A DNA stretch of 64,000 nt from Desulfitobacterium chlororespirans DSM 11544 (GCF_900143285.1 NZ_FRDN01000005.1:219362-283361); one strand, 5' to 3'. Shown: positions 27,611 through 36,388, counted from the first letter of the stretch. Translations and numbers: made by a program. Notes: generated by a model not told the origin, from the letters alone.

Positions 27611-27634
27611 CCCAGGCCTGGAAAAGGGGTAATT

Positions 27635-28495
27635 ATGCATACCAAGAGTTTATGGGAAGCTGTTTTATTCCCCCCTCGGGCGCTCAACAGAAGCAGGCTG
27701 GAGGCCAAGCTTAGGGGCAAGACAATTCTGATCACCGGTGCCAGTTCCGGCATCGGGGAAGAGCTGGCTTACCAGTTGGCAGATAGTGAGTGTCATTTGA
27801 TTTTAGTGGCCAGAACAGAGGCCAAGCTCTTCCAGGTCAAGCAGAACATTGAACAGAAAAAGGCTGCAGTAAGCATTTTCCCGGCTGACCTCAGAGAGCC
27901 TGAACAGGTGAAAGAATTGCTGAATTTCATTGAGCAGTTGCCCGCTGGTTTGGATGTGTTCGTCAACAACGCCGGTTTATCCATCAAGCGCGGGATTAAG
28001 GATTCTTTAGACCGCTATCATGATTTTACCAGAACCATGGCCATCAATTATTTGGCGCCGGTGCAATTAGCCCTCTCCCTTATTCCCCTGCTTGAGAAAA
28101 ATAAGGGACAGATCATTAACATATCCACCATCAATGTCCTGCTCCTGCCGCTCCCCCATTGGGCCGCCTATCAGGCCTCAAAAGCGGCCTTTGATACCTG
28201 GTTCCGCTCGGCGGCTGCGGAGCTGAATGCGATGGGCATTGCCACTTCCTCAGTCTATCTGTCCTTGGTCAGAACTCCCATGATCCTGCCGACCAAGGAA
28301 TATCAAAAGCTGCCGGCCATGAGCCCGGAGCAGGCGGGGAAGATTGTCGCCAAGCTAATTTATACACAAAGATCCAAATACCGGCCCTGGTGGCTGCTGC
28401 CCGGGCAGTTTGCCTCGATTGCCTGCAGAGGAATCTGGGAATGTGCCGCGCCTGCTTTTTTAAAAAAGCATAAACAGGATGGAAGCCATGATTAA
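27635..28495 (+). CDS. short-chain dehydrogenase/reductase
   Basis: A 286-residue classical SDR with an N-terminal extension of about 30 residues. The cofactor loop TGASSGIGEEL, NNAGLS, the catalytic Ser in INISTINV, and YQASKAA (YxxxK) are present. The basic ARTEAKL after beta-2 suggests NADP(H). The C-terminus is extended beyond a core SDR and hydrophobic (LLPGQFASIACRG). It overlaps the downstream acyl-CoA synthetase-like gene by 8 bases. The pairing suggests lipid or ketoacyl metabolism, but the substrate is unknown. Confidence 0.85.
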   Translation: MHTKSLWEAVLFPPRALNRSRLEAKLRGKTILITGASSGIGEELAYQLADSECHLILVARTEAKLFQVKQNIEQKKAAVSIFPADLREPEQVKELLNFIEQLPAGLDVFVNNAGLSIKRGIKDSLDRYHDFTRTMAINYLAPVQLALSLIPLLEKNKGQIINISTINVLLLPLPHWAAYQASKAAFDTWFRSAAAELNAMGIATSSVYLSLVRTPMILPTKEYQKLPAMSPEQAGKIVAKLIYTQRSKYRPWWLLPGQFASIACRGIWECAAPAFLKKHKQDGSHD

Positions 28496-30044
28496 ATTGA
28501 TCTACACTTTGTTTAAAATAGGCTTGCTTTCCCCCTGGGGGCTCTATAGTTTGGCCGTCGCTCTCGGTAAACATGGCATAAATATCATGGCTTTATTGAG
28601 TTTCGCGGCCAAGGTATATGGTGAAAAGATCGGGTTAATCGATGAAAAGGAAGAGTTGACCTACCGGGAACTGTATGCCCGGTCCCGCCGCATCGCTTTG
28701 CTTTTGCAGGAGAAGTATCAGCTGCAAAGAGGGAATAAGGTAGGGTTGATCTGCAAGAACCATACTTCTTTGATCAAAGCCTTATTCGCTGTTGCCCAAT
28801 CCGGTGCGGATATCTATTTGCTCAATGCGGAAATGAGCAGCAGTCAATTCAATCAGTTAGCAGAGCAAATTGACTTCAACCTGGTTATCTACGATTTTGA
28901 AGCAAGCCCCTTGCTGGAGGCTTCAGCCTATCAAAAAGGTAAGCTTTTGAGCTATCATGAGCATTTGCCGGCGCTCAATAACCTTGCTGAGCAAAGCTTC
29001 CCGGAAAATCTGCAAATCCAGCCTTCCTCAAGCGGCAGGCTGGTGATACTGACAGGCGGGACAACGGGAAAAGCCAGGGCAGCGGCTCATCAACCTTCCC
29101 TTTACAACTATCTGAACCCCTTCCTGACCTTAATCAACAGGTTGAAGCTTACCCATTATCAGACCGCTTATATAGCCACCCCTCTTTATCATGGCTATGG
29201 CCTGGCAATTTTACTGGTGTTGATCACCTTGGGGAAAAAGGTCGTGATTCAAAAGGGCTTTGATCAGGTGAAAGCCTGCCGGCTGATCCGCAAGCATCAG
29301 GTTGAAGTAGTGACCGTCGTACCCTTGATGATTGATAAAATGCTGAAGCAAAATCCGGAAGATTTGCAATCCCTGGCCTGCATTGTTTCCGGCGGGGCGG
29401 AACTCAATCCTAAGCTTGCGCGGGAGACAGCGGAGAAGCTGGGGAATGTCCTGTACAATCTGTATGGAACCTCGGAGGCGGGTTTAAATATCATCGCCAC
29501 TCCCCAGGATTTAAGCTATGCGGCCAATACTCTCGGGAAAATCATCAAGGGTGTCCGGCTTAAAATAATGGATGACAACAAAAATGAAGTCCCCATCGGC
29601 AGTGTGGGCCAATTCTGTATTAAGAACGCCTGGTCCATGGGCAATAAAAGCGGGCCGTGGCTGGAAACAGGTGATTTAGGTTATCGGGATCATCAAGGCT
29701 ACTACTTCTTATGCGGCCGAGTAGATGACATGGTGGTTTCGGCCGGAGAAAATGTTTATCCCGCCGATCTGGAGCAGGTGCTGAGAAATCATCCTCACAT
29801 CAAAGAGGTGGCGGTCATCGGCATCAGCGATGAAAGATTCGGGCAAAGACTGAAGGGTTTTGTGGTTAGGGAGGAAGGCGCCTGCTTAACCCAGGAGGAG
29901 CTTTTGGCATGGCTGCGCCCCCGGGTGGCCCGGTTTCAGTTGCCCAAAGAGATAGTCTTTGTCCAGCAACTGCCTTATACACCCTTGGGTAAAATCGATA
30001 AGCAGCAGTTAAGGAATAGCATGGGTGGTGATTGTGGTGATTAA
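28488..30044 (+). CDS. AMP-binding acyl-CoA synthetase-like protein
   Basis: A 518-residue member of the ANL adenylate-forming family. Motifs: nucleotide loop LTGGTTGKARAAAH (the usual SGTTGxPK lysine position is altered to Ala-Arg), YNLYGTSEAG (A5), ETGDLGYRDHQGYYFLCGRVDDMVVSAGENVYP (given here as two parts: the Asp of TGD and the hinge GR-D), and the C-terminal catalytic Lys in PLGKIDKQ. It should activate a carboxylic acid as acyl-AMP and probably load CoA. ATG 28488 follows AGGATGGA; ATG 28479 is an alternative. It overlaps the SDR gene, and the two probably work in one lipid pathway. Confidence 0.83.
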   Translation: MIKLIYTLFKIGLLSPWGLYSLAVALGKHGINIMALLSFAAKVYGEKIGLIDEKEELTYRELYARSRRIALLLQEKYQLQRGNKVGLICKNHTSLIKALFAVAQSGADIYLLNAEMSSSQFNQLAEQIDFNLVIYDFEASPLLEASAYQKGKLLSYHEHLPALNNLAEQSFPENLQIQPSSSGRLVILTGGTTGKARAAAHQPSLYNYLNPFLTLINRLKLTHYQTAYIATPLYHGYGLAILLVLITLGKKVVIQKGFDQVKACRLIRKHQVEVVTVVPLMIDKMLKQNPEDLQSLACIVSGGAELNPKLARETAEKLGNVLYNLYGTSEAGLNIIATPQDLSYAANTLGKIIKGVRLKIMDDNKNEVPIGSVGQFCIKNAWSMGNKSGPWLETGDLGYRDHQGYYFLCGRVDDMVVSAGENVYPADLEQVLRNHPHIKEVAVIGISDERFGQRLKGFVVREEGACLTQEELLAWLRPRVARFQLPKEIVFVQQLPYTPLGKIDKQQLRNSMGGDCGD

Positions 30045-30054
30045 GGCTGAGCTC

Positions 30055-30552
30055 ATGGGAGCCCTTATAGAAGTTCTCATTAAGGGGCGTATCGAGTGTT
30101 ATGTTAAGAAAAGCTCCGCATATAATCCCTATAGTCCGGGTCAGATCTATGATTGGGATTTTAAACTCTCCTGGGGGGATTACCTTTTTAGTGATTCATA
30201 CCGCGGCTTTAATCCTTATAGCGGAGTGGAATATATCTATTATAAGGAGCGGAGTGAACCGATTTGGTCCTGCGATTATGTAGGCTATGCCCTGGCCGGT
30301 GCGGGTGTTTCCGAAAAGGAGATCTATGGTTTTTTGAAGCGGGGCAGGGGTAAGCATTTATTGGAAGGGGCCGGGGAATGCACCCGAACTTTGTTCTCTG
30401 ACTACTCCTATCAGGAGGGAGATTTTGGTTATCAAACCCGGTTCCGCAGCTCCTCGCAAGGTGTGCTGCAGACCGAGGAAATTTACTGCCGGGGCAGATT
30501 AGCGGCAACCCAGCTATCTGCCGGTTATTGGCGGGAGGAGGCTGCACCATGA
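30055..30552 (+). CDS. DUF5680-like protein
   Basis: A soluble protein of about 165 residues with the DUF5680-type pattern: WGDYLFSDSYRGFNPYSGVEYIYY, PIWSCDYVGYALAG and a GRGKHLLEGAG segment (patterns split by short spacers). The function of this family is unknown; it is sometimes fused to helix-turn-helix domains, which is not so here. In-frame starts exist at GTG 30025-30037, which overlap the upstream gene, and at ATG 30055, which I prefer because it avoids the overlap and has AAGG upstream. It overlaps the GNAT gene start (ATGA), so the pair is co-translated. Confidence 0.6.
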   Translation: MGALIEVLIKGRIECYVKKSSAYNPYSPGQIYDWDFKLSWGDYLFSDSYRGFNPYSGVEYIYYKERSEPIWSCDYVGYALAGAGVSEKEIYGFLKRGRGKHLLEGAGECTRTLFSDYSYQEGDFGYQTRFRSSSQGVLQTEEIYCRGRLAATQLSAGYWREEAAP

Positions 30553-31118
30553 GACATAGGGGAACCAAAGAACTGGAAACTGAGGGGCTGATCTTGCGCA
30601 GGTTTGAATTAACTGATGCGGAAGCCATGTTTAAGAATTGGGCCAATGATGGGGAAGTAACGAAATATTTGACCTGGCCTCCCCATGAGAATGTGGAAGT
30701 TTCCTTAGAAGTGCTGAAAGACTGGGTCAGCCTATATGAAGACGAAAAATTTTATCAATGGGCGATTGTGCTCAAAGAGAATGGCTCCGAGCCTATCGGC
30801 AGCATCAGCATTGTCAAAATGGATGACCGCATTGACATGGTTCATGTAGGGTACTGCATCGGTAAACGATGGTGGGGCAAGGGAGTTACCTCCGAAGCCC
30901 TTGCTGAATTAATGCGTTTTTTCTTCGCGGAGGTTCAAGTCAATAGGATTGAATCCAGACATGATCCCCGCAATCCTAACTCAGGGAAGGTAATGAAGAA
31001 GTGCGGGCTGCTGTATGAAGGGACTCTGAAACAAGGGGACCGGTGCAATCAGGGAATCTGTGATTGCTCAATGTACGGGCTTGTTGCCGAAGATTATTAT
31101 GCCAATCATCAACGATAA
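30549..31118 (+). CDS. GNAT-family N-acetyltransferase (RimJ/RimL-like)
   Basis: A 189-residue acetyltransferase. It has the RimJ/RimL-like opening LETEGLILRRFELTDAEAMF, the strand HVGYCIGKRWWGKGVTSEAL (acetyl-CoA-binding loop Q/RxxG-like KRWWGKGV), and RHDPRNPNSGKVMKKCGLLYEG near the C-terminus. Likely substrates are protein N-termini or small amines; none can be inferred. ATG 30549 follows GGGAGGAGG and overlaps the preceding stop as ATGA. Confidence 0.87.
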   Translation: MRHRGTKELETEGLILRRFELTDAEAMFKNWANDGEVTKYLTWPPHENVEVSLEVLKDWVSLYEDEKFYQWAIVLKENGSEPIGSISIVKMDDRIDMVHVGYCIGKRWWGKGVTSEALAELMRFFFAEVQVNRIESRHDPRNPNSGKVMKKCGLLYEGTLKQGDRCNQGICDCSMYGLVAEDYYANHQR

Positions 31119-31178
31119 AGCAAAAAATGGCTAGATGCTTGTGTAAATCCTGGCGCCTTTCCCTGATTTTGTTAGTAT

Positions 31179-31238
31179 CCGGAGTGCACGATTTGAACGT
31201 GGGACCTCTACCACCCCAAGGTAGCGCTCTACCAAACT
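31179..31238 (-). pseudogene. truncated tRNA-Pro(GGG) remnant
   Basis: Read on the minus strand, AGTTTGGTAGAGCG (D-arm), CTACC-TTGGGGT-GGTAG (a perfect 5-bp anticodon stem with loop TTGGGGT, anticodon GGG), a T-loop GTTCAAATC and a CACTCCGG acceptor 3' strand are present in tRNA order. The 5' acceptor strand and 5' half of the D stem are missing: AT-rich CTATTTTTT stands there instead. The T stem is one base short. No CCA is encoded. It cannot fold into a complete tRNA, so it looks like a remnant, possibly a former integration scar. Confidence 0.75.
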
Positions 31239-31310
31239 AAAAAATAGGGAGATAACACGATGGCAAATGCGGCTATTGAATTACTGTAAACAGGAGAAGT
31301 GAAGCAAAAG

Positions 31311-31844
31311 ATGTACAAAGAAAAAGTGATTGAAAAAATGAAAGAAGTATTTAGGGAAGTCCCCTATGGAATTGAGCATACCCTAAGGGTGCTTCAAAAT
31401 GCGGAAAGCATTATGGAGGGAGAAGAGTACCCGCAAGAGGAAAGAGAGCTTGTCTCCATTGTAACGATACTTCACGATATCGGGGCTATCGAAGCGCAAG
31501 GAAAGCACGGTTCAATGGAGGCCCGTTTCCAGGAATTAGAGGGGCCGCCGGTATCCAGAAAGATACTTGAAGAGATAGGATATAATGCTGCCCAAATCGA
31601 CAGGGTATGTTATATCGTGGGAAACCATCATACACCGTCGAGAATTGACGGCCTGGATTTCCAGATCCAATGGGATGCCGATTTGCTGGAGAACCTCGGA
31701 GCCATGGAAATAAGCAAGGATAGGGTAAAAGCAGAGCATTTCATCGCTAAGAATTTCCGAACCAGAACAGGCAAGGCTATGGCTTATGAACGTTTTGTCA
31801 GGGAAGCGGCAATGATGGAAGACCCTGACCAGGAAAGCCGTTGA
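31311..31844 (+). CDS. HD-domain hydrolase
   Basis: A 177-residue metal-dependent phosphohydrolase of the HD superfamily. The first His stands in GIEHTLRVLQNAE, the HD pair in ILHDIGAIEAQGKHG, a later His pair in VGNHHTP, and the final Asp in IQWDADLLENLG. Such proteins act on nucleotides or other phosphates, and the substrate is unknown. ATG 31311 is preceded by AGGAGAA at twelve bases; GTG 31299 is too close to that site. It follows a possible scar region holding a tRNA remnant and a nine-codon open frame. Confidence 0.8.
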   Translation: MYKEKVIEKMKEVFREVPYGIEHTLRVLQNAESIMEGEEYPQEERELVSIVTILHDIGAIEAQGKHGSMEARFQELEGPPVSRKILEEIGYNAAQIDRVCYIVGNHHTPSRIDGLDFQIQWDADLLENLGAMEISKDRVKAEHFIAKNFRTRTGKAMAYERFVREAAMMEDPDQESR

Positions 31845-31987
31845 AAATGTCGGAGCTTTAGAAACCGAAGTGAGAAAGTGGCAAGCAGCAGGGCCAAAAG
31901 AGCTGGAAGTATTTCCAAATCAGGTTATCCGGGTTATAATCATCATAGGGGATGAAACATCTGCTGGGAAGCGGATTTAGCACCATG

Positions 31988-32019
31988 AGGCTGACAGAAA
32001 ATGTTAGCCTTTAATTTTT
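31988..32019 (+). terminator. intrinsic terminator
   Basis: AGGCTGACA (31988-31996) pairs with TGTTAGCCT (32002-32010), with one wobble and a 5-base loop, followed by TTAATTTTT. The 31845-31987 stretch before it holds a 54-codon open frame without a start (31816-31980) that I do not call. Confidence 0.75.
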
Positions 32020-32083
32020 ACATAGCAGGCTTCCCGTGCAGGATAAGGCCGGTCCATGTAAAAATACATAGAGGATGAGAATT

Positions 32084-32992
32084 ATGAACGTCTTAATCTT
32101 TGGCGGAACAGGTTTTGTGGGTAGAAATCTGACCAGGGAGTTGCTTGAGAATGGCTATCAGGTTTATATTGTCACCCGAAACGCTCAGAGAATGGCCGGC
32201 ACCCTGGCTGGCGGGGCAGGGGTAATCGAATGGGATAATATTTTCCCATTGGCTTCGCTTAAAAACCTGACGCAAATTGATGCTGTGATTAATCTGGCGG
32301 GCGAATCCATCGGCAATCGCCGCTGGACCCCTTCCGTAAAGGAGGAGATTATCGCCAGCAGGCTTAGAACTACAGGTGCCATTGTGACAGCTATTAATGA
32401 GGGTGTGATTCAGCCTGAAGTTTTGATCAACGCCTCGGCAGTTGGCTATTATGGCCCCCGTGGGGATGAAGAGATCACGGAGTCTGAAGGACCTGGCAAG
32501 GATTTTCTGGCTCAAGTATGCCAAAAATGGGAAGAAGAAGCCTATAAAGTCCAAGACTCTTTGATAAGGGTAGTAACTCCTCGGATTGGCGTCGTTCTGG
32601 GCAATGAAGGCGCTCTGAATAGAATGGTCCTGCCCTTTAAATTCTATCTGGGCGGTCCTTTGGGCACGGGAGAGCAATGGCTTTCCTGGATTCATAGCCA
32701 GGATTTAATCAGCATGATCAGATTTATTATCGAACATCCGGAGTTATCCGGTCCGATTAATGCCGTCGCTCCCCATCCGGCTAAAATGAAGGATTTCAGT
32801 AAAACCCTGGGCAAGGTTTTAAATAAACCGTCATGGTTCCCCGTTCCGGAAATACTTTTGAAAATAGCCTTGGGTCAGATGGCGGAAATGCTATTGCACG
32901 GACAACGGGCTGTGCCCAAGCAGATGCAGCAGGCCGGTTTTGCATATAGGTATGGCAATTTGCAGGAAGCCCTGGAAAACGCTTTGCTGTAA
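32084..32992 (+). CDS. TIGR01777-family (SDR39U1-like) epimerase
   Basis: A 302-residue extended-SDR protein. Rossmann motif LIFGGTGFVGRNL lies at the N-terminus, followed by VINLAGESIGNRRWT and VGYYGPRGDEEITE, both typical of the YfcH/SDR39U1 family, and a C-terminal domain with VPEILLKIALGQMAEMLLHGQR (family DUF1731). The biochemical role of the family is not settled. ATG 32084 is chosen because GAGG (32071-32074) is about nine bases upstream. Another ATG at 32075 overlaps that site. Monocistronic after a terminator. Confidence 0.85.
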   Translation: MNVLIFGGTGFVGRNLTRELLENGYQVYIVTRNAQRMAGTLAGGAGVIEWDNIFPLASLKNLTQIDAVINLAGESIGNRRWTPSVKEEIIASRLRTTGAIVTAINEGVIQPEVLINASAVGYYGPRGDEEITESEGPGKDFLAQVCQKWEEEAYKVQDSLIRVVTPRIGVVLGNEGALNRMVLPFKFYLGGPLGTGEQWLSWIHSQDLISMIRFIIEHPELSGPINAVAPHPAKMKDFSKTLGKVLNKPSWFPVPEILLKIALGQMAEMLLHGQRAVPKQMQQAGFAYRYGNLQEALENALL

Positions 32993-33077
32993 GGCCAAAG
33001 CAGCAAGTGGGTACAGGTTGATTGTTCGCTAAGCAGGCCTAAACCAAATTGGGTTTATGTTATAGAGGAGGCAACCA

Positions 33078-33773
33078 ATGAAGACAATAGGATTGATCGG
33101 CGGAATGAGCTGGGAATCCTCTGCCGAATATTATCGGCTTATCAATGAGGAAGTTAAACGGAGACTGGGCGGATTGCACTCAGCCCAGTGTGTCTTATAC
33201 AGTGTGGATTTTGCAGAAATAGAGATTTGCCAAAGCAGCGGTGAATGGGGAAAGGCTGCGGAGATTCTGGCCAATGCCGCACGAAGCCTTGAGGCGGCCG
33301 GAGCGGCATTCATAGTTCTGTGCACAAACACCATGCACAAAGTAGCTGACGGGATTCAAGGCGGGATACAGATCCCCTTGCTGCATATCGCCGATATGAC
33401 GGCTCAACAGGCGTTGACCAATAACATAAGAACCATAGGACTTTTAGGCACCCGCTACACCATGGAACAGGACTTTTACAGATCACGCCTGGAAGCTCAA
33501 GGGATAAAAATTTTGACGCCGGAAGAAGGAGATAGGGTAGTCGTCAATGAAGTAATATATCAGGAACTATGCCTGGGAATCATTAATCAGGACTCAAGAA
33601 ACCAATTTAAAAGAGTCATCGCAGACTTGGTCGAACAAGGTGCCGAGGGAATAGTCCTTGGCTGTACGGAAATTGGCTTATTAATCAAACAAGAAGATTC
33701 AACAGTGCCTTTATTGGATACGACGTTAATTCATGCCAGCGGGGCGGTAGATTATGCTCTGACAGAAGGATGA
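33078..33773 (+). CDS. aspartate/glutamate racemase family protein
   Basis: A 231-residue PLP-independent racemase. It opens IGLIGGMSWESSAEYY, as in YgeA-type amino acid racemases, and contains both catalytic cysteines: VLCTNTMHK near 81 and LGCTEIGLL near 195. It should interconvert L- and D-aspartate or a related amino acid. ATG 33078 follows GAGGAGG. The stop is about 50 bases before a small uncharacterised gene, and the following three genes run in the same direction. Confidence 0.88.
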   Translation: MKTIGLIGGMSWESSAEYYRLINEEVKRRLGGLHSAQCVLYSVDFAEIEICQSSGEWGKAAEILANAARSLEAAGAAFIVLCTNTMHKVADGIQGGIQIPLLHIADMTAQQALTNNIRTIGLLGTRYTMEQDFYRSRLEAQGIKILTPEEGDRVVVNEVIYQELCLGIINQDSRNQFKRVIADLVEQGAEGIVLGCTEIGLLIKQEDSTVPLLDTTLIHASGAVDYALTEG

Positions 33774-33825
33774 GGAGATAATCCATTGATTGAAACAGGA
33801 TTAAAAACTAAAAGAGGTGTTTATA

Positions 33826-34278
33826 GTGATAAGAGTCATCGCAATCATTAAGGATCGGCATAGAACCATGGGTTATCGCCTGCTTGATGAAACTTCGGCA
33901 ACAGTGCAGGATATGGGGTTAGCGAGCACCTTGGAGTTCATCAAGGAACACGGCTGCCGCAATGCTCATGCTTCAGGGGTAGCCTTGGTTGCAGACGAAG
34001 GAACCATCGATATGCTGCCTGTTATTGATGCTCAGACCAAAAAATGCATCAAGAATGATAAGTACATCATCGTCGGGACGTACAAGGAAGGGGATCGAAT
34101 TACGTCCATCCGGGTAACAGATTATACCGGGACGATCATGGATATTGATGTCAAGCAGCTGCTGATGTTAGAGGATAAAGGGTATTGCAACGCTAAAATA
34201 CAGAATGTCGGCGAAAAGAGGGCGATTAAGCCCTTGGATCTGCCCTGGCCTGTTTTAAGATGGTCGCCGGTGAAATAA
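33826..34278 (+). CDS. uncharacterised 150-residue protein
   Basis: I do not recognise this protein. It is soluble, mixed alpha/beta, without cysteine motifs. Notable segments are VIAIIKDRHRTMGYRLLD at the N-terminus and YIIVGTYKEGDRITSIRVTD in the middle; the C-terminus is PWPVLRWSPVK. GTG 33826 follows AAGAGGTG (33811-33818) at a good distance; GTG 33817 lies within that site. It may be co-transcribed with the racemase-family gene upstream and the next small protein. Confidence 0.6.
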   Translation: MIRVIAIIKDRHRTMGYRLLDETSATVQDMGLASTLEFIKEHGCRNAHASGVALVADEGTIDMLPVIDAQTKKCIKNDKYIIVGTYKEGDRITSIRVTDYTGTIMDIDVKQLLMLEDKGYCNAKIQNVGEKRAIKPLDLPWPVLRWSPVK

Positions 34279-34319
34279 TTATCTAAAGCCAAATCATGCT
34301 TAAGGAGGGAAGATATGTT

Positions 34320-34607
34320 ATGAACATAAACAATGATGTAGGAATTATTGAGGGCGTTTATGATATCACCCTGCCTAAAGTTCCCACATCCCTTCATAGA
34401 TGGGGACGTGTGGTTTGGCTGCAGGATATTGAAATCGGCTCTAGGGGAAAACTCCTGTACATCCAGGATGGCCAATGCTCAAGGACTCATTTAAGCCGGA
34501 TAACTAATGTTATTAAAGCCATGGACTATGTAGAGATTCACACCGAGAATAATATCTACAGACTTAGGCTTTTGCCTGGTGAATCCTATCATTCCGGAAA
34601 TAATTGA
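34320..34607 (+). CDS. uncharacterised 95-residue protein
   Basis: I do not recognise this small soluble protein. It contains VGIIEGVYDITLP, RWGRVVWLQDIEIGSRGKLL and a basic SRITNVIKAMDYVEIHTE segment, which suggests a small beta-rich fold. The start is ATG 34320, ten bases after AAGGAGGG (34302-34309). It lies 41 bases after the preceding unknown gene and ends just before a terminator at 34624, so the two unknown genes look like an operon. Confidence 0.6.
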   Translation: MNINNDVGIIEGVYDITLPKVPTSLHRWGRVVWLQDIEIGSRGKLLYIQDGQCSRTHLSRITNVIKAMDYVEIHTENNIYRLRLLPGESYHSGNN

Positions 34608-34623
34608 GAGTTACTAAACTCTA

Positions 34624-34660
34624 AGGGGAATTGCCGGCGGCAACTCCTCTTTTATATTTT
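34624..34660 (+). terminator. intrinsic terminator
   Basis: AGGGGAATTGCC (34624-34635) pairs with GGCAACTCCTCT (34639-34650) with one mismatch, followed by TTTATATTTT. Confidence 0.8.
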
Positions 34661-34711
34661 GATTATTCTAACAATTTTCCGGCTTTCCATTTATAATAGA
34701 CAAAAGGGGGG

Positions 34712-36325
34712 ATGAACATGAATCATTATCGGCCGGTCATTTTGGCGGACCAGAGAGTTGTCAATGATTTTGAGCTCGATCCACTGACAAGGAAAATAAG
34801 CATCAAGATACTTCAAGGCCATGAGCAAGGCAATAAGGGCATGGTTGACACTCTCCGCCGAAATTTGCAGCAAAGGCTGAGTGTCCCTGTAGAGATTCCG
34901 CTAGCCCTTATGAATCATCTCGTAAAGCTTGTTCGTGACGATAATGAAGTAATTACAGTCACACTGGCTGCCGGCAATGATATTAATGAGGATGGCAAAG
35001 CTGCAAGCTACCAAGCAATTGATGCAGAACCTGGGGATCACACCGATGCTCATGTCGGATTAGCAATTGATATAGGAACAACTACGGTGGTTGTCTATCT
35101 TGTCAACATGGTTAATGGGGATATTATAGCTAAAGCTTCGGACTATAACGGTCAAATTAAGCTTGGCGATGATATACTCAGCCGCATTATGGCGGCCAGA
35201 GAAGAAAAAGGGTTGAAAGAGCTGCAAACCTTGATTGTCAATACACTCAATGCCCTTATCAAACAAGTATGCCTGGAAGCCGACTTGAAACCGCAAGCAA
35301 TCAGTGGAGTATGTATCGGAGCTAATACAACCATGGTTCATTTATGCTTAGGGCTGGACCCCGGTTCAATTTGCCGGGCGCCCTACAGACCGGCGGTTAA
35401 TAATGCGGGGATATTTTGTGCCGGGGAAATCGGCCTGGCTGTCCATCCCCTCGCCCCCATCTATTGTTTGCCCAGCATCGGCAGCTATATTGGCGGGGAT
35501 GTCTTGGCGGGGATTCTGGTAAGCGGTATGCATAAGCAGGAAGAGGTTTCACTCCTGGTCGATATCGGAACCAACGGGGAATTTATTCTGGGCAATCAGG
35601 AATGGCTGGTAGGCTGTGCAGGAGCAGCCGGCCCGGCCTTGGAAGGGGGAGTAACAGAGTGGGGAATCAGAGCTGAACAAGGGGCAGTCGATCAGGTCAG
35701 CATAGACTCTGAACATCATGTGCGATATACAACCATTGATAATGCCCCGGCACGGGGAATTTGCGGTTCAGGATTGATTGACTCCTTAGCGGAACTTTTT
35801 CTCAATGGGCTCATTAATCGAGCCGCCCGCTTCACAGATGGGAGAGAGCGCTTTACCATCGTTCCTGCCGGCGAAAGCGCAACGGGTAAGGAGATATTCA
35901 TAAGCCAAAAGGATATTAACAGCCTTATGCGTACCAAAGGAGCCGTAAACGCCGCCCTTGAAGTATTGATGGAAAGCGTAGGCTGCCAGTGGGAAGAGAT
36001 TGCCAAATTCTATGCCGCAGGTGCCTTCGGTCAGTATTTACCTATTGAATCGGCAATTACCATAGGGCTTTACCCCGATCTTCCCCGGGAGCAGATGCTG
36101 CGCCTGGGCAACAGCTCAGGTGAAGGAGCGCGCCAAGTTCTGCTTTCCCATAGCAAGCGCCAAGAAATAGAGGAAATAGCCGGAAAGATCACTTATTTCG
36201 AAATGAATGCCAGCAGCAGCTTTATGGATAAATACGGCGGCAGCCGGTTTTTGCCGCACACGAATATGGACTTATTCCCCAGTGTCAAAGAGAAATTGGC
36301 AGTTCGGCAAAGGGGTCTCTGCTAA
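34712..36325 (+). CDS. ASKHA-fold protein related to corrinoid activators (RACo/DUF4445), lacking the ferredoxin domain
   Basis: A 537-residue protein with an ASKHA ATPase fold. GLAIDIGTTTVVVYLVN near 115 is the phosphate-1 loop; SYIGGDVLAGILVSGMH and LLVDIGTNGEFILG near 280 are the C-terminal domain's nucleotide-binding strands. The C-terminal part matches the RACo family (DUF4445), which reactivates corrinoid proteins by ATP-driven reduction of Co(II). Those proteins normally begin with a 2Fe-2S ferredoxin domain (CxxxxC..C). Here the first 110 residues contain no cysteine. No corrinoid methyltransferase is nearby. ATG 34712 follows AAAGGGGGG. Confidence 0.75.
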   Translation: MNMNHYRPVILADQRVVNDFELDPLTRKISIKILQGHEQGNKGMVDTLRRNLQQRLSVPVEIPLALMNHLVKLVRDDNEVITVTLAAGNDINEDGKAASYQAIDAEPGDHTDAHVGLAIDIGTTTVVVYLVNMVNGDIIAKASDYNGQIKLGDDILSRIMAAREEKGLKELQTLIVNTLNALIKQVCLEADLKPQAISGVCIGANTTMVHLCLGLDPGSICRAPYRPAVNNAGIFCAGEIGLAVHPLAPIYCLPSIGSYIGGDVLAGILVSGMHKQEEVSLLVDIGTNGEFILGNQEWLVGCAGAAGPALEGGVTEWGIRAEQGAVDQVSIDSEHHVRYTTIDNAPARGICGSGLIDSLAELFLNGLINRAARFTDGRERFTIVPAGESATGKEIFISQKDINSLMRTKGAVNAALEVLMESVGCQWEEIAKFYAAGAFGQYLPIESAITIGLYPDLPREQMLRLGNSSGEGARQVLLSHSKRQEIEEIAGKITYFEMNASSSFMDKYGGSRFLPHTNMDLFPSVKEKLAVRQRGLC

Positions 36326-36388
36326 TTATATGCCGATAGTTGAGTCAGACTGGGTTTGTCTGGCAACACTATGTTTGAGGTGAGCATT

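Noticed and set aside
31816-31980. A 54-codon open frame (…VENVGALETEVRKW…) downstream of the HD gene
   Set aside because: It has no start codon with a ribosome-binding site and overlaps the HD gene end. It could be a decayed gene, but I cannot show that.
34955-35100. Possible 2Fe-2S motif at the N-terminus of the ASKHA protein
   Set aside because: I looked for the cysteine pattern of the RACo ferredoxin domain and found no cysteine in the first 110 residues.
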